Shown: positions 24,682 through 38,020 of the stretch, one piece after another
How positions within the stretch are numbered: position 1 is the first letter of the stretch
How the letters are laid out: each line of letters opens with the position of its first letter
Assembly: GCA_903889565.1 (NCBI GenBank)
Contig: CAISYC010000066.1
Location: 62,001 to 126,000, forward strand
DNA: 64,000 nt
Direction: 5' to 3'
Source: an uncultured beta proteobacterium
Lineage (GTDB): Bacteria > Pseudomonadota > Gammaproteobacteria > Burkholderiales > SG8-41
Notes under the pieces: generated by a model
Databases searched by the model: none
Told to the model about the DNA's origin: nothing
The model's input: only the letters and a program-made list of their open reading frames with translations
Made by a program: the position numbers and the translations under genes

Positions 24682-24832
24682 TTGCCGCCTCGCCATTCCT
24701 GTCAACATCGAGCCGCTTCCGCCGGATGCCCGGTGGAAGCATGTCTGCGGTCTTGTCAGGCGACAGGATGCGCTTGCAGCAAGCACGCAGCCGGCGATCC
24801 TGCCGCTGCCCGTTCAGCAAAGGAAATCCCAC

Positions 24833-27800
24833 GTGCGTTTCGGCTTCGCCAGCATCCGCGATTGGCTGCGCCAACTGACCGCGGTACTGGCAGGCCGGCG
24901 CGCGCTGCAATACTCCGACGACGAGGCGCCGCTGCGCGCAGAACTCTTCAGCGCCGATCAGATGGAACAGCACGGCCGCGATCTCGCCGGCGTCCACCGG
25001 CTGCGCCGGCGCCGCACGCCCGACCAGTTGCTGTTAAGGCTGGCACAAAATGAAATCGTGCTGCGCGACACCTGCAACCTGCTCAGCACCACGGTCAAGG
25101 CGAACCGCCGCATCACGCCGGCCGGCGAATGGCTGCTCGACAATTTTTATCTGATCGAAGAACAGATCCGCACCGCCAGACGCCATCTGCCGAAGCGCTA
25201 CAGCGGCGAGCTGCCGCGCCTGTCGCGCGGCCCCTCGGCCGGCTTTCCGCGCGTCTACGACATCGCGCTGGAGGCGATCTCGCACGGCGACGGCCGCGTC
25301 GATCCCGAAAGCCTCGACCGCTTCGTCATTGCCTACCAGAAGACCACGCCGCTGAAACTCGGTGAGTTGTGGGCGATTCCGATCATGTTGCGCCTGGCGC
25401 TGATCGAGAATCTGCGCCGTGCCGCCGCGCGCATTGCCGCCGGCGCGGTCAACCGCGAACTCGCCGACCAGTGGGCGGATCGCATGATGGAGGTGGCCGA
25501 CAGCGATCCGAAAAGCCTGATTCTGGTGATCGCCGACATGGCGCGCTCGTCGCCGCCGATGGTCAGCCCTTTCGTCGCCGAACTCGCGCGCCGTTTGCAG
25601 GGCCAGAGCCCGGCGCTAGCGCTGCCGCTGACCTGGATCGAACAACGACTCTCGGAAGAAGGCGCCACCATCGAACAGATGGTGCAACTGGAAACGCAGA
25701 GCCAGGCCGCCAGCCAGGTCTCGATCAGCAACAGCATCGGCAGTCTGCGCTCATTGGGCGCGCTCGACTGGCGCAACTTTGTCGAAAGCATGAGCATCGT
25801 CGAACTGAAGCTGCGCGAAGACCCCGCCGGCATTTACGGCGCCATGGATTTCGCCACCCGCGACCACTACCGGCATGCGGTTGAAAAAATCGCCAAATGC
25901 AGCGGCATCTCCGAAATCGACGTCGCGCGCAAAGCAGTGCAACTCGCGCACGAGCACGCCCGGCAAGGCGCCGACGACTGCGGCGGCGCGGCGAACGCCG
26001 CGCGCGCCGCGCACGTCGGCTATTTCCTGATCGACCACGGGCGGCGGCAGCTTGAGCAGGCGGCGGCGGTGCGCTGGTCGGCGGGCGAAAAACTGCGCAA
26101 CATCGGTCAACGCTTTCCGCTGCCGTTCTATCTCGGCCTGATTGCGCTGCTGACTGCGCTGTTTACCTGGGCGCTCATGGTGCGCGGCGCATCCCGCGAC
26201 CTGCACGGTCTGCTGCTCGCCGCGGCCGGCCTGGTCGTCGCGCTCGGCGCCAGCCAGCTTGCCGTGGCACTTGTAAACTGGCTGGCCACGCTGGTGGCAA
26301 CACCGCAGTCGCTGCCGCGGCTGGACTATTCGGATGGCATTCCCGCGGCATGCCGCACGCTGGTCGTGGTGCCGACCATGCTGGTGAGCACCCGCGGCTT
26401 CGATGAACTGGTCGAGGCGCTGGAGGTGCGTTTCCTCGCCAACCGCGATCGGCAACTGCACTTCGGCCTGCTCACGGATTATATGGACGCCGCCGAAGAA
26501 ACGCAGCCCGGCGACGCCGCCCTGCTCGCCCACGCGCAGACGCGGATTGAAGCGCTCAACCGGCAATATCGCGCGGTCGAAGTCGGGCCCGAAACCGCCG
26601 ACGGCGAACCGTTCTTTCTGTTTCACCGCCCGCGCCTGTGGAATGCGCATGAGCGGATCTGGATGGGCCGTGAACGCAAGCGCGGCAAGCTGGCCGATTT
26701 GAATGCCCTGCTGCGCGGCGGCGCGCCCGAACTGTTCGCACTGGTCGTCGGCAGCAGCGCAGTGTTGCCCGACGTCAGATACGTGATCACGCTCGACACC
26801 GACACGCAATTGCCGCGCGACGCCGCGCGCCAGTTCGTCGGCACCATGGCGCATCCGCTGAATCATCCCTGTTTCGAACAGGGCGCGGCCAACCGTGTCG
26901 TCGCCGGCTACTCGATTATGCAGCCGCGCGTGGCGGTCAGCCTGCCCGGCAGCAACCGCTCGCGCTACGCCCGCCTCTACGGCAGCGAAGCGGGAATCGA
27001 TCCATACACGCGCGCGATCTCCGATGTCTATCAGGATGTGTTCGCCGAAGGCTCGTTCATCGGCAAGGGCATTTACGATGTCGATGCCTTCGAGCGCGCG
27101 CTGAAAGACCGTTTCCCAGACAATCGCATCCTCAGCCACGATCTGCTCGAAGGCTGTTACGCGCGCGCCGCCCTGTTGAGCGACGTGCAGCTCTACGAGG
27201 AATACCCGGCGCGCTACAGCGCCGACGTCGCGCGCCGCCACCGCTGGATCCGCGGCGACTGGCAGATTGCTTCGTGGCTGTGGGCACGCGTGCCGCGCGC
27301 TGCCGCGGGCGCGAGCCGCCAGCGCAATCCGCTGTCCGGATTGTCGCAATGGAAAATTCTCGATAACCTGCGGCGCAGTCTGATCGCGCTTGCGCTGACC
27401 ACGCTGCTGCTGGGCGGCTGGTTGTTGACGGCGAAGGCCTGGTTCTGGACCGCCGCAGTGATCGGCATCATTCTGATTCCGTCGCTGAGCGCGTCGATCG
27501 TCGAGTTGTTCCGCAAACCGGAGGAGGTACTGCCGGGGCAGCATTGCGCCGCCGCCATGCAATCATTCATGCGCCACCTCGCGCAGGCCGGCTTGTCGCT
27601 GGCCTGTCTGCCGCATGAAGCATGGTTCAGTCTCGACGCCATCGTGCGCACCAACTGGCGGATATTCATCAGCCACCGGCGCCTGCTGCAATGGAATCCG
27701 TCCGATGCAACCGAACGCGCCAGCGGCGAAGGCGCGCGCAGCAGCCTTGTTGCCGCCTATCGCGAAATGTGGGCGGCGCCCGTTACCGCGGTCGCGGCAG

Positions 27801-30800
27801 CGGCGTTGCTGGTATACACCAAGGCCGCCGCTTTACCCGCCGCCGCCGCAGTGATCGCGTTGTGGTTTTACGCGCCCGCCATTACCTGGTGGATCAGCCG
27901 GCCGCTGACACGGCACGTCGCCAGCCTCTCCGCCGAACAAACGCTGTTCCTGCGCAAACTCGCGCGCCGCACCTGGGGCTTCTTCGAAACCTTCGTCGGT
28001 GCCGACGATCACTGGCTGCCGCCGGACAATTTCCAGGAACATCCGGCGCCGGTGATCGCGCATCGCACCTCGCCGACCAACATCGGCCTCGCCCTGCTGT
28101 CGAATCTCGCCGCCTACGACTTCGGCTACATCATGGCCGGCGCGCTGATCGAACGCACCGCGAACACCTTTGCCACCATGGCCCTGCTGGAGCGCCATCA
28201 CGGCCACTTCTGCAACTGGTACGACACGCTGACGCTGCAGCCGCTGCCGCCGCTCTATCTGTCCACGGTAGACAGCGGCAATCTCGCCGCCCACCTGCTG
28301 ACGCTGCGGCCGGGCCTGCTCGGACTCGCCGACAACGCGATTGTCTGCATCAAGGTGTTCGACAGTCTCAACGACACGCTGGCCATCGTCGCCGCGGCAG
28401 CGGGCACCCTGCCGATCGCGGTCACCAACCGGCTCACGCAACTGCAGCGCGACATCGACGCCGCCTGCGATTCAAGGCCGGCGACCCTGGCCGCAGTACA
28501 CAAACGCCTGACACTGCTGACCGCCGGCGCGGTGTCGGCAGCCGCCGGACTGACGCCGGAGGCTGCTGCCAATACGCCGGCCTTTACGGTGCAGTGGTGG
28601 ACGCAGGCGCTGGCACGCCAGTGCCGCGACGCGCTGAACGAACTCGAAACGCTGGCGCCATGGCTGACACTGCCCGCAGCGCCCGGCCGCATCAATGCAT
28701 TGATCGAGATGGAAACGATTCCGACCCTGCGCGAACTCGCGCACTACGACGAACGCTGGCTGAAATCGATCGAATTGCGCGCCGGCGCCTTGCCGGAAGA
28801 GCGCGCGTGGCTGACGACCCTCGGCGAACAGATCGCGATTGCCAGCCGCAATGCGCGCGAGCGTCTGGCGACGATCGAAACACTGGCAACCCAGGCCGGC
28901 GGCTATGCGCAGATCGAATACGGATTTCTCTACAACGAAGCGCGCCATCTGCTGGCAATCGGCTACAACACCGCCGACCACCGCGCCGACGCCGGCTATT
29001 ACGACCTGCTGGCCTCGGAGGCGCGCCTCACCACCTTCGTCGCCATCGCCCAGGGCCGGTTGCCGCAGGAGAGCTGGTTTGCGCTCGGCCGCCTGCTGAC
29101 CAATACCGGCGGCGACCCGATCCTGCTGTCATGGAGCGGCTCGATGTTCGAGTACCTGATGCCGCTGCTCGTGATGCCGACCTACGAAAATACCCTGCTC
29201 GACCAGACTTGCGCGGCGGCAGTGGCGCGGCAGATCGCCTACGGCAAACAACGCGGCGTCGCCTGGGGCCTGTCGGAATGCGGTTACAACACGGTCGATG
29301 CCGCGCGCAATTATCAATACCGCGCCTTCGGCGTGCCGGGACTCGGTCTCAAGCGCGGACTCGCCGACGATCTGGTGATCGCGCCCTACGCCTCGGCGCT
29401 GGCGCTGATGGTCGAGCCGGCAGCGGCCTGCGCGAATCTGCAACGCCTCGCCGACGAGGGCCTCGCCGGCCAGTATGGTCTGTACGAAGCAGTCGATTAC
29501 ACGCCATCGCGTCTGCCGCGCGGCCACGCGAGCGTGGTGGTGCGTTCGTTCATGGCCCATCACCAGGGCATGAGCCTGCTTGCGCTGGCCTACCATCTGC
29601 TCGACCGCCCGATGCAGCGGCGCTTCGAATCCGATCCGCAGTTTCAGGCCACCACCCTGCTGCTGCAGGAGCGCGCGCCGCGCGCCGCTGCGTTCCACCT
29701 GCCCGACATGGAGTTCTCCGGCGGTCGCGTCACGGAAAACAGCGCCGCCATTCCGGTCCGCGTATTGACCAGCGCCGACACTGCAACACCCGCAGTACAG
29801 TTGCTGTCGAACGGCCGCTATCACGTCATGCTGACCAACGCCGGCGGCGGCTACAGCCGCTGGAAGGATCTCGCCGTCACGCGCTGGCGCGAAGACACGA
29901 CCTGCGACAACTGGGGCAGCTTCTGCTACATCCGCGATGTCTCCAGCGGCATGTTCTGGTCGACTGCGCACCAGCCGACGCTCAAACGCGCCGACAGCTA
30001 TGCGGCGATCTTTTCCGAGGGCCGCGCCGAATTCCGCCGCCGCGACCTCGACTACGATACGCATATGGAGATCGTCGTCTCGCCGGAGGACGACATCGAA
30101 TTGCGGCGCCTGCATATCACCAACCGCGCGCGCACGCGGCGCACGATCGAAATCACCAGTTACGCCGAGGTCGTGATCGCCGCCGCAATTTCAGACGCGC
30201 TGCACCCTGCGTTCAGCAATCTGTTCGTCGAAACCGAAATCATCCGCGAGCGTCAGGCCATACTGTGCACCCGGCGCCCGCGCGCCGACAACGAACAGCC
30301 GCCGTGGATGTTCCACCTGATGGCCGTGCGCGGCGCCGCGGTCGAGACCGTCTCGTTCGAAACCGACCGCCTGCGCTTCATCGGCCGCGGTCGCAGCGCC
30401 GCCGCGCCGCAGGCGATGGACGGCAACGCCGCGCTCTCCAACAGCGCCGGCGCGGTGCTTGATCCGGTGGTCGCCATCCGCCATCGCATCACGCTGGAGC
30501 CCGAACAGATCGCGATCATCGACATGGTGACCGGCGTTACCACCAGTCGCGACGATGCGCTGGCACTTGCCGGCAAATACCAGGACCGCCATCTCGCCGA
30601 CCGCGTGTTCGAACTGGCATGGACGCACAGCCAGGTCGTGTTGCGCCAGATCAACGCCAGCGAGGACGACACCCAGCTCTACGGCCGCCTCGCCAGTCCG
30701 GTCATTTACAACAACAACTGTCTGCGCGCGGACGCAGCGACGATCAGCCGCAACCGCCGCGGCCAGTCGGGATTGTGGGGCTATGCAATCTCCGGCGACC

Positions 30801-33664
30801 TGCCGATCGTGCTGTTGCAGATCGGCGAACTCGAGAACATCGATCTCGTGCGCCAGCTGGTGCAGGCGCATGCCTACTGGCGGCTGAAGGGTCTCAGCGT
30901 CGATCTCGTGATCTGGAACGAGGAACACGCCGGCTACCGCCAGCAGTTGCAGGAACAGATCATGGGGCTGATCGCCGCCGGCGTGGAAGCGCATGTGATG
31001 GACAAACCCGGCGGCATCTTTGTGCGCCGCGCGGAGCAGATTTCCGACGAAGACCGCGTGCTGGTGCAGGCGGTCGCGCGCGTCATCATCAGCGACCGCC
31101 GCGGCGCGCTTACCGATCAGGTCGGCCGCTGCGAATTTGTCGAACGCCGCGCCGCGCGCGCGGATGCGGGCGCGCGGCGCGGCATTAACGAGCGGCGGGT
31201 GCCGCGATTGGTGCCGGCCAAACAATACCGCCGCGAAACGCCGGCGCCGGGCACGCCGCCGCCGCGCGAATTGCTGTTCGACAACGGACTCGGCGGCTTC
31301 ACGCCCGACGGCCGCGAATATGTCATCACCACCGCGCACGGCAGCGTCACGCCGGCGCCGTGGGTAAACGTGCTGGCGAACGCCGAATTCGGCAGCGTCG
31401 TCTCCGAAAACGGCATGGCCTATACCTGGAGCGAGAACGCCCACGAGTTCCGCCTCACGCCCTGGAACAACGATCCGGTCAGCGACGCCGGCGGCGAAGC
31501 GTTCTACCTGCGCGACGACGACAGCGGCTATTTCTGGTCGCCCTCGCCGCTGCCCAGACGCGGCAGCACACCGTATGTGACACGCCATGGTTTCGGCTAC
31601 AGCCGCTTCGAACACAGCGAAGGCGGCGTCACGTCCGAACTCACGGTCTACGTCGCGCTCGCCGACGCGGTGAAATATGCGGTGTTGAAGGTGCACAATC
31701 ATTGCGGCCGCGCGCGCCGACTGTCCGCCACAGGCTATGTCGAATGGGTGCTCGGCGATCTCAGGCAGAAATCGACCATGCACGTGGTGACCGAAATCGA
31801 TGCCGCGAGCGGCGCGCTGATGGCGCGCAATGCCTTCAACAACGAATTTGCCGGCCGCGTGGCCTTTTTCGACGTCGATGACGGCACGCGCACCTTCAGC
31901 GGTGACCGCGGCGAATTCATCGGTCGCAACGGCAGCCTGCGCAATCCGGCGGCGATGGGCCGCATGCGGCTGTCCAACAACGCCGGTGCCGCGCTCGACC
32001 CCTGCGCGGCGCTGCAGGTGGCGTTTGAACTCGAGGATGGCGAAGCACGCGAATTGGTCTTCAGGCTGGGCGCCGGACGCGACCTCGGAGATGCGCGCAA
32101 GCTCCTGCAACGCGGACGCGGTGTCGCCGGCGCGCACGAGGCACTGGGCAAGGTGCAGCAATACTGGCAGCACACCCTCGGCGCAGTGCAGATCGCGACA
32201 CCGGACCCGTCGCTGGATGTACTGGCCAACGGCTGGCTGTTGTATCAGACGCTGGCCTGCCGGCTGTGGGGGCGCAGCGGCTTTTACCAGTCCGGCGGCG
32301 CCTTCGGGTTCCGCGACCAGTTGCAGGACGTGATGGCGCTGATCCATGCCGAACCGGCGCTGACCCGCGAACATCTGCTGCGCTGCGCTGCGCACCAGTT
32401 CACCGAAGGCGATGTGCAGCACTGGTGGCATCCGCCATCGAGTCGCGGCGTGCGCACGCGCGGCAGCGATGACTTTTTGTGGCTGCCGCTGGCAATTTGC
32501 CGTTACGTCAACGCCACCGGCGACCGCGCCGTGCTCGACGCCCCGCTGTCCTTCCTCGACGGCCGCGCAGTCAATGCGGACGAAGAGTCCTATTACGATT
32601 TGCCCGGCCGCGCCGATGTTTCGGCCAATCTGTATGAACACGGCGCGCGCGCCATTCTGCGCGGCCTGCACTTCGGCGAACGCGGACTGCCGCTGATGGG
32701 CACCGGCGACTGGAACGACGGCATGAATCTGGTCGGCGCGCACGGCCGCGGCGAAAGCATTTGGCTGGGTTTTTTCCTCTACGACGTGCTGACGCAGTAT
32801 GCCGGCATCGCGCGCCTGCGCAACGACAGCGCATTCGCCGAACGCTGCACGATGGAGGCGGCGCAGCTCAGGCACAACATCGAACGCAACGGCTGGGACG
32901 GCGATTGGTACCGTCGCGCCTACTTCGACGACGGCACGCCTCTGGGTTCGGCGATCAACACCGAATGCCGGATCGACTCGGTTGCGCAAAGCTGGTCGGT
33001 GCTCTCCGGCGCCGGCGATCCACAACGCGCGCGCACGGCAATGGCCGCGGTCGATCGCATGCTGGTGCGCCGCGACGATGCGTTGATTGAATTGCTGGCG
33101 CCGCCGTTCGACAAGTCGGAGATGAACCCCGGCTACATCAAGGGCTACGCACCGGGGGTGCGCGAAAACGGCGGCCAGTACACGCATGCGGCGATCTGGA
33201 CGGTCATGGCCTTCGCCAGACTCGGCGATCATGCGCGCGCATGGGAATTATTCGAGCTGATCAATCCGGTCAGGCACGGCGCCTCGGCGGAAAAAATTGC
33301 CATCTACAAGGTCGAGCCCTATGTGGTCGCCGCCGACGTTTATGCCGTCGCGCCGCACACCGGTCGCGGCGGCTGGACCTGGTACACCGGCTCGGCCGGC
33401 TGGATGTACCGGCTGATACTCGAATCGCTGCTGGGATTGCATCTGGAAGTAGACAAGCTGCGCTTCACGCCCTGCCTGCCGGCCGCCTGGACTTCATTCA
33501 AGCTGCGCTATCGCTACCGCGACACGCTTTATCACATCGTGGTGTCGCAAACCGGAGAAGGAACCGACGGCGTCACGCTCGACGGCGTCGCGCAGACCGA
33601 AGCAGGCATCGCGCTGAAAGACGACCGCATAGACCACAACGTCGAGGTCAGGATCAAACCCTGA
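24833..33664 (+). CDS. ndvB: Cyclic beta-1,2-glucan synthase (NdvB/ChvB type, GT84-GH94)
   Basis: A giant inner-membrane enzyme of about 2940 residues. It primes, extends and cyclises beta-1,2-glucan from UDP-glucose for the periplasm, giving osmoadaptation and surface properties. It shows a helical N-terminal domain (1-420), membrane pairs near 425-485, 850-890 and 985-1025, and the GT84 glycosyltransferase with [14 protein letters not shown] near 652 and [10 protein letters not shown] near 802. A glycoamylase-like domain (about 1340-1600) and GH94 phosphorylase-like modules (from about 1635 and 2140) follow, including TGDWNDGMN near 2625 that sets chain length. GTG at 24833 is preferred: AAAGGAA precedes it. 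Earlier in-frame codons lie over the BON promoter. Confidence 0.9.
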   Translation: MRFGFASIRDWLRQLTAVLAGRRALQYSDDEAPLRAELFSADQMEQHGRDLAGVHRLRRRRTPDQLLLRLAQNEIVLRDTCNLLSTTVKANRRITPAGEWLLDNFYLIEEQIRTARRHLPKRYSGELPRLSRGPSAGFPRVYDIALEAISHGDGRVDPESLDRFVIAYQKTTPLKLGELWAIPIMLRLALIENLRRAAARIAAGAVNRELADQWADRMMEVADSDPKSLILVIADMARSSPPMVSPFVAELARRLQGQSPALALPLTWIEQRLSEEGATIEQMVQLETQSQAASQVSISNSIGSLRSLGALDWRNFVESMSIVELKLREDPAGIYGAMDFATRDHYRHAVEKIAKCSGISEIDVARKAVQLAHEHARQGADDCGGAANAARAAHVGYFLIDHGRRQLEQAAAVRWSAGEKLRNIGQRFPLPFYLGLIALLTALFTWALMVRGASRDLHGLLLAAAGLVVALGASQLAVALVNWLATLVATPQSLPRLDYSDGIPAACRTLVVVPTMLVSTRGFDELVEALEVRFLANRDRQLHFGLLTDYMDAAEETQPGDAALLAHAQTRIEALNRQYRAVEVGPETADGEPFFLFHRPRLWNAHERIWMGRERKRGKLADLNALLRGGAPELFALVVGSSAVLPDVRYVITLDTDTQLPRDAARQFVGTMAHPLNHPCFEQGAANRVVAGYSIMQPRVAVSLPGSNRSRYARLYGSEAGIDPYTRAISDVYQDVFAEGSFIGKGIYDVDAFERALKDRFPDNRILSHDLLEGCYARAALLSDVQLYEEYPARYSADVARRHRWIRGDWQIASWLWARVPRAAAGASRQRNPLSGLSQWKILDNLRRSLIALALTTLLLGGWLLTAKAWFWTAAVIGIILIPSLSASIVELFRKPEEVLPGQHCAAAMQSFMRHLAQAGLSLACLPHEAWFSLDAIVRTNWRIFISHRRLLQWNPSDATERASGEGARSSLVAAYREMWAAPVTAVAAAALLVYTKAAALPAAAAVIALWFYAPAITWWISRPLTRHVASLSAEQTLFLRKLARRTWGFFETFVGADDHWLPPDNFQEHPAPVIAHRTSPTNIGLALLSNLAAYDFGYIMAGALIERTANTFATMALLERHHGHFCNWYDTLTLQPLPPLYLSTVDSGNLAAHLLTLRPGLLGLADNAIVCIKVFDSLNDTLAIVAAAAGTLPIAVTNRLTQLQRDIDAACDSRPATLAAVHKRLTLLTAGAVSAAAGLTPEAAANTPAFTVQWWTQALARQCRDALNELETLAPWLTLPAAPGRINALIEMETIPTLRELAHYDERWLKSIELRAGALPEERAWLTTLGEQIAIASRNARERLATIETLATQAGGYAQIEYGFLYNEARHLLAIGYNTADHRADAGYYDLLASEARLTTFVAIAQGRLPQESWFALGRLLTNTGGDPILLSWSGSMFEYLMPLLVMPTYENTLLDQTCAAAVARQIAYGKQRGVAWGLSECGYNTVDAARNYQYRAFGVPGLGLKRGLADDLVIAPYASALALMVEPAAACANLQRLADEGLAGQYGLYEAVDYTPSRLPRGHASVVVRSFMAHHQGMSLLALAYHLLDRPMQRRFESDPQFQATTLLLQERAPRAAAFHLPDMEFSGGRVTENSAAIPVRVLTSADTATPAVQLLSNGRYHVMLTNAGGGYSRWKDLAVTRWREDTTCDNWGSFCYIRDVSSGMFWSTAHQPTLKRADSYAAIFSEGRAEFRRRDLDYDTHMEIVVSPEDDIELRRLHITNRARTRRTIEITSYAEVVIAAAISDALHPAFSNLFVETEIIRERQAILCTRRPRADNEQPPWMFHLMAVRGAAVETVSFETDRLRFIGRGRSAAAPQAMDGNAALSNSAGAVLDPVVAIRHRITLEPEQIAIIDMVTGVTTSRDDALALAGKYQDRHLADRVFELAWTHSQVVLRQINASEDDTQLYGRLASPVIYNNNCLRADAATISRNRRGQSGLWGYAISGDLPIVLLQIGELENIDLVRQLVQAHAYWRLKGLSVDLVIWNEEHAGYRQQLQEQIMGLIAAGVEAHVMDKPGGIFVRRAEQISDEDRVLVQAVARVIISDRRGALTDQVGRCEFVERRAARADAGARRGINERRVPRLVPAKQYRRETPAPGTPPPRELLFDNGLGGFTPDGREYVITTAHGSVTPAPWVNVLANAEFGSVVSENGMAYTWSENAHEFRLTPWNNDPVSDAGGEAFYLRDDDSGYFWSPSPLPRRGSTPYVTRHGFGYSRFEHSEGGVTSELTVYVALADAVKYAVLKVHNHCGRARRLSATGYVEWVLGDLRQKSTMHVVTEIDAASGALMARNAFNNEFAGRVAFFDVDDGTRTFSGDRGEFIGRNGSLRNPAAMGRMRLSNNAGAALDPCAALQVAFELEDGEARELVFRLGAGRDLGDARKLLQRGRGVAGAHEALGKVQQYWQHTLGAVQIATPDPSLDVLANGWLLYQTLACRLWGRSGFYQSGGAFGFRDQLQDVMALIHAEPALTREHLLRCAAHQFTEGDVQHWWHPPSSRGVRTRGSDDFLWLPLAICRYVNATGDRAVLDAPLSFLDGRAVNADEESYYDLPGRADVSANLYEHGARAILRGLHFGERGLPLMGTGDWNDGMNLVGAHGRGESIWLGFFLYDVLTQYAGIARLRNDSAFAERCTMEAAQLRHNIERNGWDGDWYRRAYFDDGTPLGSAINTECRIDSVAQSWSVLSGAGDPQRARTAMAAVDRMLVRRDDALIELLAPPFDKSEMNPGYIKGYAPGVRENGGQYTHAAIWTVMAFARLGDHARAWELFELINPVRHGASAEKIAIYKVEPYVVAADVYAVAPHTGRGGWTWYTGSAGWMYRLILESLLGLHLEVDKLRFTPCLPAAWTSFKLRYRYRDTLYHIVVSQTGEGTDGVTLDGVAQTEAGIALKDDRIDHNVEVRIKP

Positions 33665-33688
33665 CTGCGGAACAACAGGAGACCATCA

Positions 33689-33925
33689 ATGGACACCACA
33701 GGTTGGAAAATCATTCAGATCATTTCGGCCGATTCATGGCTGGCCTGTTATCGCGAGGGCGACGCCGACGTCGAGGAACGCTTGAGTTGCTGGGCGCTGG
33801 TGAACGCCGGCGACAGGAGCTTCGTCACCGGCGTGGTACTTGCCGGCGGCGAATCCGGTATCAGCCAGTTTGCACTGGCGATGCCCAATTTCAAAAAGTA
33901 CCGCCATCTGCGCGGCGGTGAATAA
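33689..33925 (+). CDS. Small hypothetical protein behind the glucan synthase
   Basis: A protein of 78 residues, start MDTTGWKIIQIISADSWLAC, with mixed alpha/beta character and no signal peptide or membrane helix. The sequence ends GISQFALAMPNFKKYRHLRGGE. AGGAG lies 7 nt before the ATG, and it begins 24 nt after the glucan synthase stop, so it is probably co-transcribed. Family unknown. Confidence 0.65.
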   Translation: MDTTGWKIIQIISADSWLACYREGDADVEERLSCWALVNAGDRSFVTGVVLAGGESGISQFALAMPNFKKYRHLRGGE

Positions 33926-34070
33926 ACAGGACAACACGCGTCGCGAAAAAACACAATCCCGCGCGGCCGTACGCGCCGCGGAAAAATCTCAGGCACCGAT
34001 CATGTTCAACGACAACCCGATTGAAATGATCCATCCGTCGAGATGCGGATTCCCATCATCGATGAGCGCG

Positions 34071-34088
34071 CGGTACGATAGCGTACCG
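34071..34088 (+). promoter_or_regulatory. Palindromic regulatory box, copy 4 (one mismatch; DsbA-like gene)
   Basis: CGGTACG-ATAG-CGTACCG is a 7-bp perfect inverted repeat; in the common frame the core is GTACGA-TA-GCGTAC, one mismatch. The plus-strand hexamer TAAATA (34110..34115) starts 30.5 bp from the centre, upstream of the gene at 34138. The rest of 33926..34137 shows no gene. Confidence 0.6.
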
Positions 34089-34137
34089 ACAAGGCGCGCT
34101 CACTGCGACTAAATATCTGTTTGAACAGGAGTGCATC

Positions 34138-34695
34138 ATGAATTCAGCCATCACATCCGTCACGCTCGCGGTGCCGGTCGCCGCAACCGACCATATCCGT
34201 GGCGCGGACACCGCCCGCATCACCCTCGTTGAATACGGCGATTACGAATGCGCCGCATGCGGACAGGCTTATCACGCCGTCAAAATACTGCTCGAAGAAT
34301 TCGGCGACCGCCTGCGCCTGGTGTTCCGCCATTACCCGTTGCGCGAAGCGCACCCGCATGCGGAACTGGCGACGGAAGCGGCGGAAGCGGCGGGCGCACA
34401 ACAGAAATTCTGGCTGATGCACGACCTGCTGTTCGAAAACCAGCTGCACCTGAAGGCAAAAAGTCTCCGGCAGTACGCCGAAAAGGCGGAACTCGATCTG
34501 CCGCGCTACGACTTCGAAATGAACGACCATATCTATCTGCAGCGCGTGCAGGAACACCTTGCGAGCGGGCAGCGGAGCCACGTTCAGTCAACGCCGGCAT
34601 TCTTCGTCAACGGCGTGCTGCAGGACGTTTCGTTCGGACTCGATCATCTGCAGCGCGCGATCGAATCGGCGCTCGGTGGCGGGGTTCACGCTTGA
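34138..34695 (+). CDS. Cytoplasmic DsbA-fold thioredoxin-like protein (CxxC)
   Basis: A protein of 185 residues of the thioredoxin_4/DsbA-like type: VEYGDYECAACGQAYHAVK contains the redox pair Cys-Ala-Ala-Cys, followed by the helical insertion (LREAHPHAELATEAAEAAG, FWLMHDLLFENQ) and the cis-Pro loop STPAFFVNG. There is no signal peptide, so it should act in the cytoplasm, as a FrnE/NhaA-tail-like dithiol oxidoreductase. It is a single-gene unit with a palindrome copy in its promoter. Confidence 0.85.
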   Translation: MNSAITSVTLAVPVAATDHIRGADTARITLVEYGDYECAACGQAYHAVKILLEEFGDRLRLVFRHYPLREAHPHAELATEAAEAAGAQQKFWLMHDLLFENQLHLKAKSLRQYAEKAELDLPRYDFEMNDHIYLQRVQEHLASGQRSHVQSTPAFFVNGVLQDVSFGLDHLQRAIESALGGGVHA

Positions 34696-34705
34696 CAAAG
34701 CGCCA

Positions 34706-34732
34706 ATAAAAAACCCCGCCGCAGCGGGGCTT
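34706..34732 (-). terminator. Intrinsic terminator after the Lys-rich repeat gene
   Basis: The stem CCCCGC/GCGGGG with loop CGCA is followed on the minus strand by a run of six T. It ends the gene 34758..35267; the plus-strand DsbA-like gene stops just to its left. Confidence 0.8.
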
Positions 34733-34757
34733 GGCATAATGCCGGTAGTGCCGGCGT

Positions 34758-35267
34758 CTATTTGCTCTGATCGGCTTTCAGGTTCGTCTTGTCGGTCGCG
34801 ATGTCCTTCTTGTCGCCCTTGACGTTCCTGCTGTCCTTATAGACCTTCTCCGAATCCTTCGATTCGGCAGCCATCTTGCCCTCGGCCTTGTCCGCTTTCA
34901 TCGTCTTGACATCGGTTTTGGTCTGCTTCTCGTCGCGCTGCAGGCCGGCGTTGTCCGATTTCATCTGCAGCGAACCGGGCTTGTCCGTGGCAACCGCCTT
35001 CTTGTCGCCCTTGACGCTCTGCTGGTCCTTGTAAACCTGATCCGAATCCTTGGACTCCGCGGCCATCTTGCCAGACGCCTTGTCCGACTTCATCGTTTTG
35101 GTATCGGTCTTGACCTTCTTCTCGTCGCGCTTCAGATCGGTCTGATCGGCCTTCATCTGCGCCTTGTCTTCCTGCACCGCCGGCGATGATTGGGCAAACG
35201 CGGCAACGGCGCCGAACCCCAGCACGGCGGCCATCACCGCAAGACTCATTGTATTCATCGATTTCAT
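34758..35267 (-). CDS. Exported Lys/Asp-rich tandem-repeat protein
   Basis: A protein of 169 residues with a signal peptide (to about AFA). It consists of two copies of a unit of about 60 residues: LKRDEKKVKTDTKTMKSDK, then GKMAAESKDSDQVYKDQQSV and KGDKKAVATDK. Lys and Asp dominate and the repeats are predicted helical. It resembles LEA/hydrophilin-like desiccation proteins in composition, but no family is recognised. The palindrome at 35392..35409 and hexamer GATACT (35370..35365) form the likely promoter. Confidence 0.7.
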   Translation of the reverse strand: MKSMNTMSLAVMAAVLGFGAVAAFAQSSPAVQEDKAQMKADQTDLKRDEKKVKTDTKTMKSDKASGKMAAESKDSDQVYKDQQSVKGDKKAVATDKPGSLQMKSDNAGLQRDEKQTKTDVKTMKADKAEGKMAAESKDSEKVYKDSRNVKGDKKDIATDKTNLKADQSK

Positions 35268-35391
35268 TATCTTTTCTCCCAGGCAAACGCTTGCCCCCGG
35301 AATGAGGACAATACGGCAATCAGGCGTCGGCGCATGCCGTTAATGGCAATCCCCCGACGCCACCAGTATCGTTTCATACAAAGAGGATTTC

Positions 35392-35409
35392 CGTACGCCA
35401 GCGCACATA
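35392..35409 (-). promoter_or_regulatory. Palindromic regulatory box, copy 5 (Lys-rich repeat gene)
   Basis: The core GTACGC-CA-GCGCAC is perfect. The minus-strand hexamer GATACT (35370..35365) starts 30.5 bp from the centre. It is 125 bp from the start codon at 35267 and 63 bp from the fumC stop at 35472. Confidence 0.75.
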
Positions 35410-35471
35410 CGACCGGAAACGGCTGACGTGGCGAGAATGCGAGGGGTGCCGCGAAAGTGCGGCGGGTCGGG

Positions 35472-36878
<1,407 letters not shown>

Positions 36879-36940
36879 CACACACTCCTTCAAGCCATTG
36901 CATTGAGCCTGGTCCTGTCACGCACCGCTCCCCCCGCCGT

Positions 36941-38020
36941 TCAATCGTTGAATACATCCGCTTTCGCGCCCAGCCGCATCATCAATTCGCGCCACGAGCG
37001 CGTGAAGGAATCGGCACCCTGTCGTTGCAATTCAGCGGCAAGCGCCGTGTCATCGATGCCCTCGCGGACGAATTCGGCGATCACCGCTTCGGCCAATCCG
37101 CCATCCGCCGGCAACGCCGCCGTCACCGTGCCATGCGCGGCAAACGCCAGCAGCGTTTTTGCCGGCATCGTATTGATGGTATCGGGTGCCGCCAGCGCGT
37201 CAATATAGAGCGTGTCCGACGCGGCCGGGTCCTTGCTGCCGGTGCTGGCCCACAGCAGGCGTTGCGGTTTTGCACCGGCGGCGGCAAGCTTCTGCCAGCG
37301 TGCCGAGGCCAGCAATTCGCGATAGGCCTTGTAACTGCGCATCGCCATCGCAATGCCAAGCCGGTTTTGAAAACCCGCGGAAACGCGATCCTTCACCGCC
37401 GTATCCCAGCGGCTGACGAAAATCGACGCCACCGAGGCCACATCCGGATCAAGCCGCGCAGCGATGCGCCGCTCGATGCCGCGCATATAGGCGTCCGCCG
37501 CCGCCAGATAGTGCTCGCGTGAAAACAGCAGCGTCACATTCACCGGCACACCGGCGAATATCGATTCCTCGATAGCCAGCACGCCGGCGCGGTTGCCGGG
37601 AATTTTGATGAAAAGATTGGGCCGGCGCGCGCGCGCGTGCAAACGCCGCGCCGCGTGCACGGTGGCGGCGGGGTCGTCGCACAAGAGCGGCGACACTTCG
37701 AGCGAAACCCAGCCGTCGATGCCGCCGCTGGCAGCGTGAACCGGCCGGAACAGATCGGCCGCCTCGGTGAGATCTTCGAGCGCCAGTTCAAAAAACAATT
37801 CTTCGCCGGATTTGCCCTCGTCAACCTTGGTGTGAATCGCCGCGCTGTATTCGGGCGCATCGCGGATCGCCTGCTCAAATATTGACGGGTTGGAGGTGAG
37901 GCCGGTCACCGCGTATTCGCGGATGTAATACCCAATCGTGCCATCGCGCAACAACCCGCGAGTGATGTTGTCGAGCCACAGGCTCTGGCCGAGTTCATGC
38001 AGTTGTTGCGTGGGTTTCAT
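36941..38020 (-). CDS. tal: Transaldolase
   Basis: A cytosolic enzyme moving a three-carbon unit from sedoheptulose-7-phosphate to glyceraldehyde-3-phosphate. It has 359 residues of the longer bacterial/actinobacterial type, with LWLDNITRGLL, AVTGLTSNPSIFEQAI, PNLFIKIPGNRAG (Schiff-base Lys of FIKIPG) and SIFVSRWDTAVKD. The start ATG overlaps the stop of the HAD gene (ATGA), so translation is coupled. Confidence 0.94.
   Translation of the reverse strand: MKPTQQLHELGQSLWLDNITRGLLRDGTIGYYIREYAVTGLTSNPSIFEQAIRDAPEYSAAIHTKVDEGKSGEELFFELALEDLTEAADLFRPVHAASGGIDGWVSLEVSPLLCDDPAATVHAARRLHARARRPNLFIKIPGNRAGVLAIEESIFAGVPVNVTLLFSREHYLAAADAYMRGIERRIAARLDPDVASVASIFVSRWDTAVKDRVSAGFQNRLGIAMAMRSYKAYRELLASARWQKLAAAGAKPQRLLWASTGSKDPAASDTLYIDALAAPDTINTMPAKTLLAFAAHGTVTAALPADGGLAEAVIAEFVREGIDDTALAAELQRQGADSFTRSWRELMMRLGAKADVFND

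Noticed and set aside
34002-34112. Small plus-strand frame (start MFNDNPIEMIHPS) before the DsbA-like gene
   Set aside because: Its end covers the palindrome and the -10 of the next gene, and there is no ribosome site. More likely promoter DNA than a gene.
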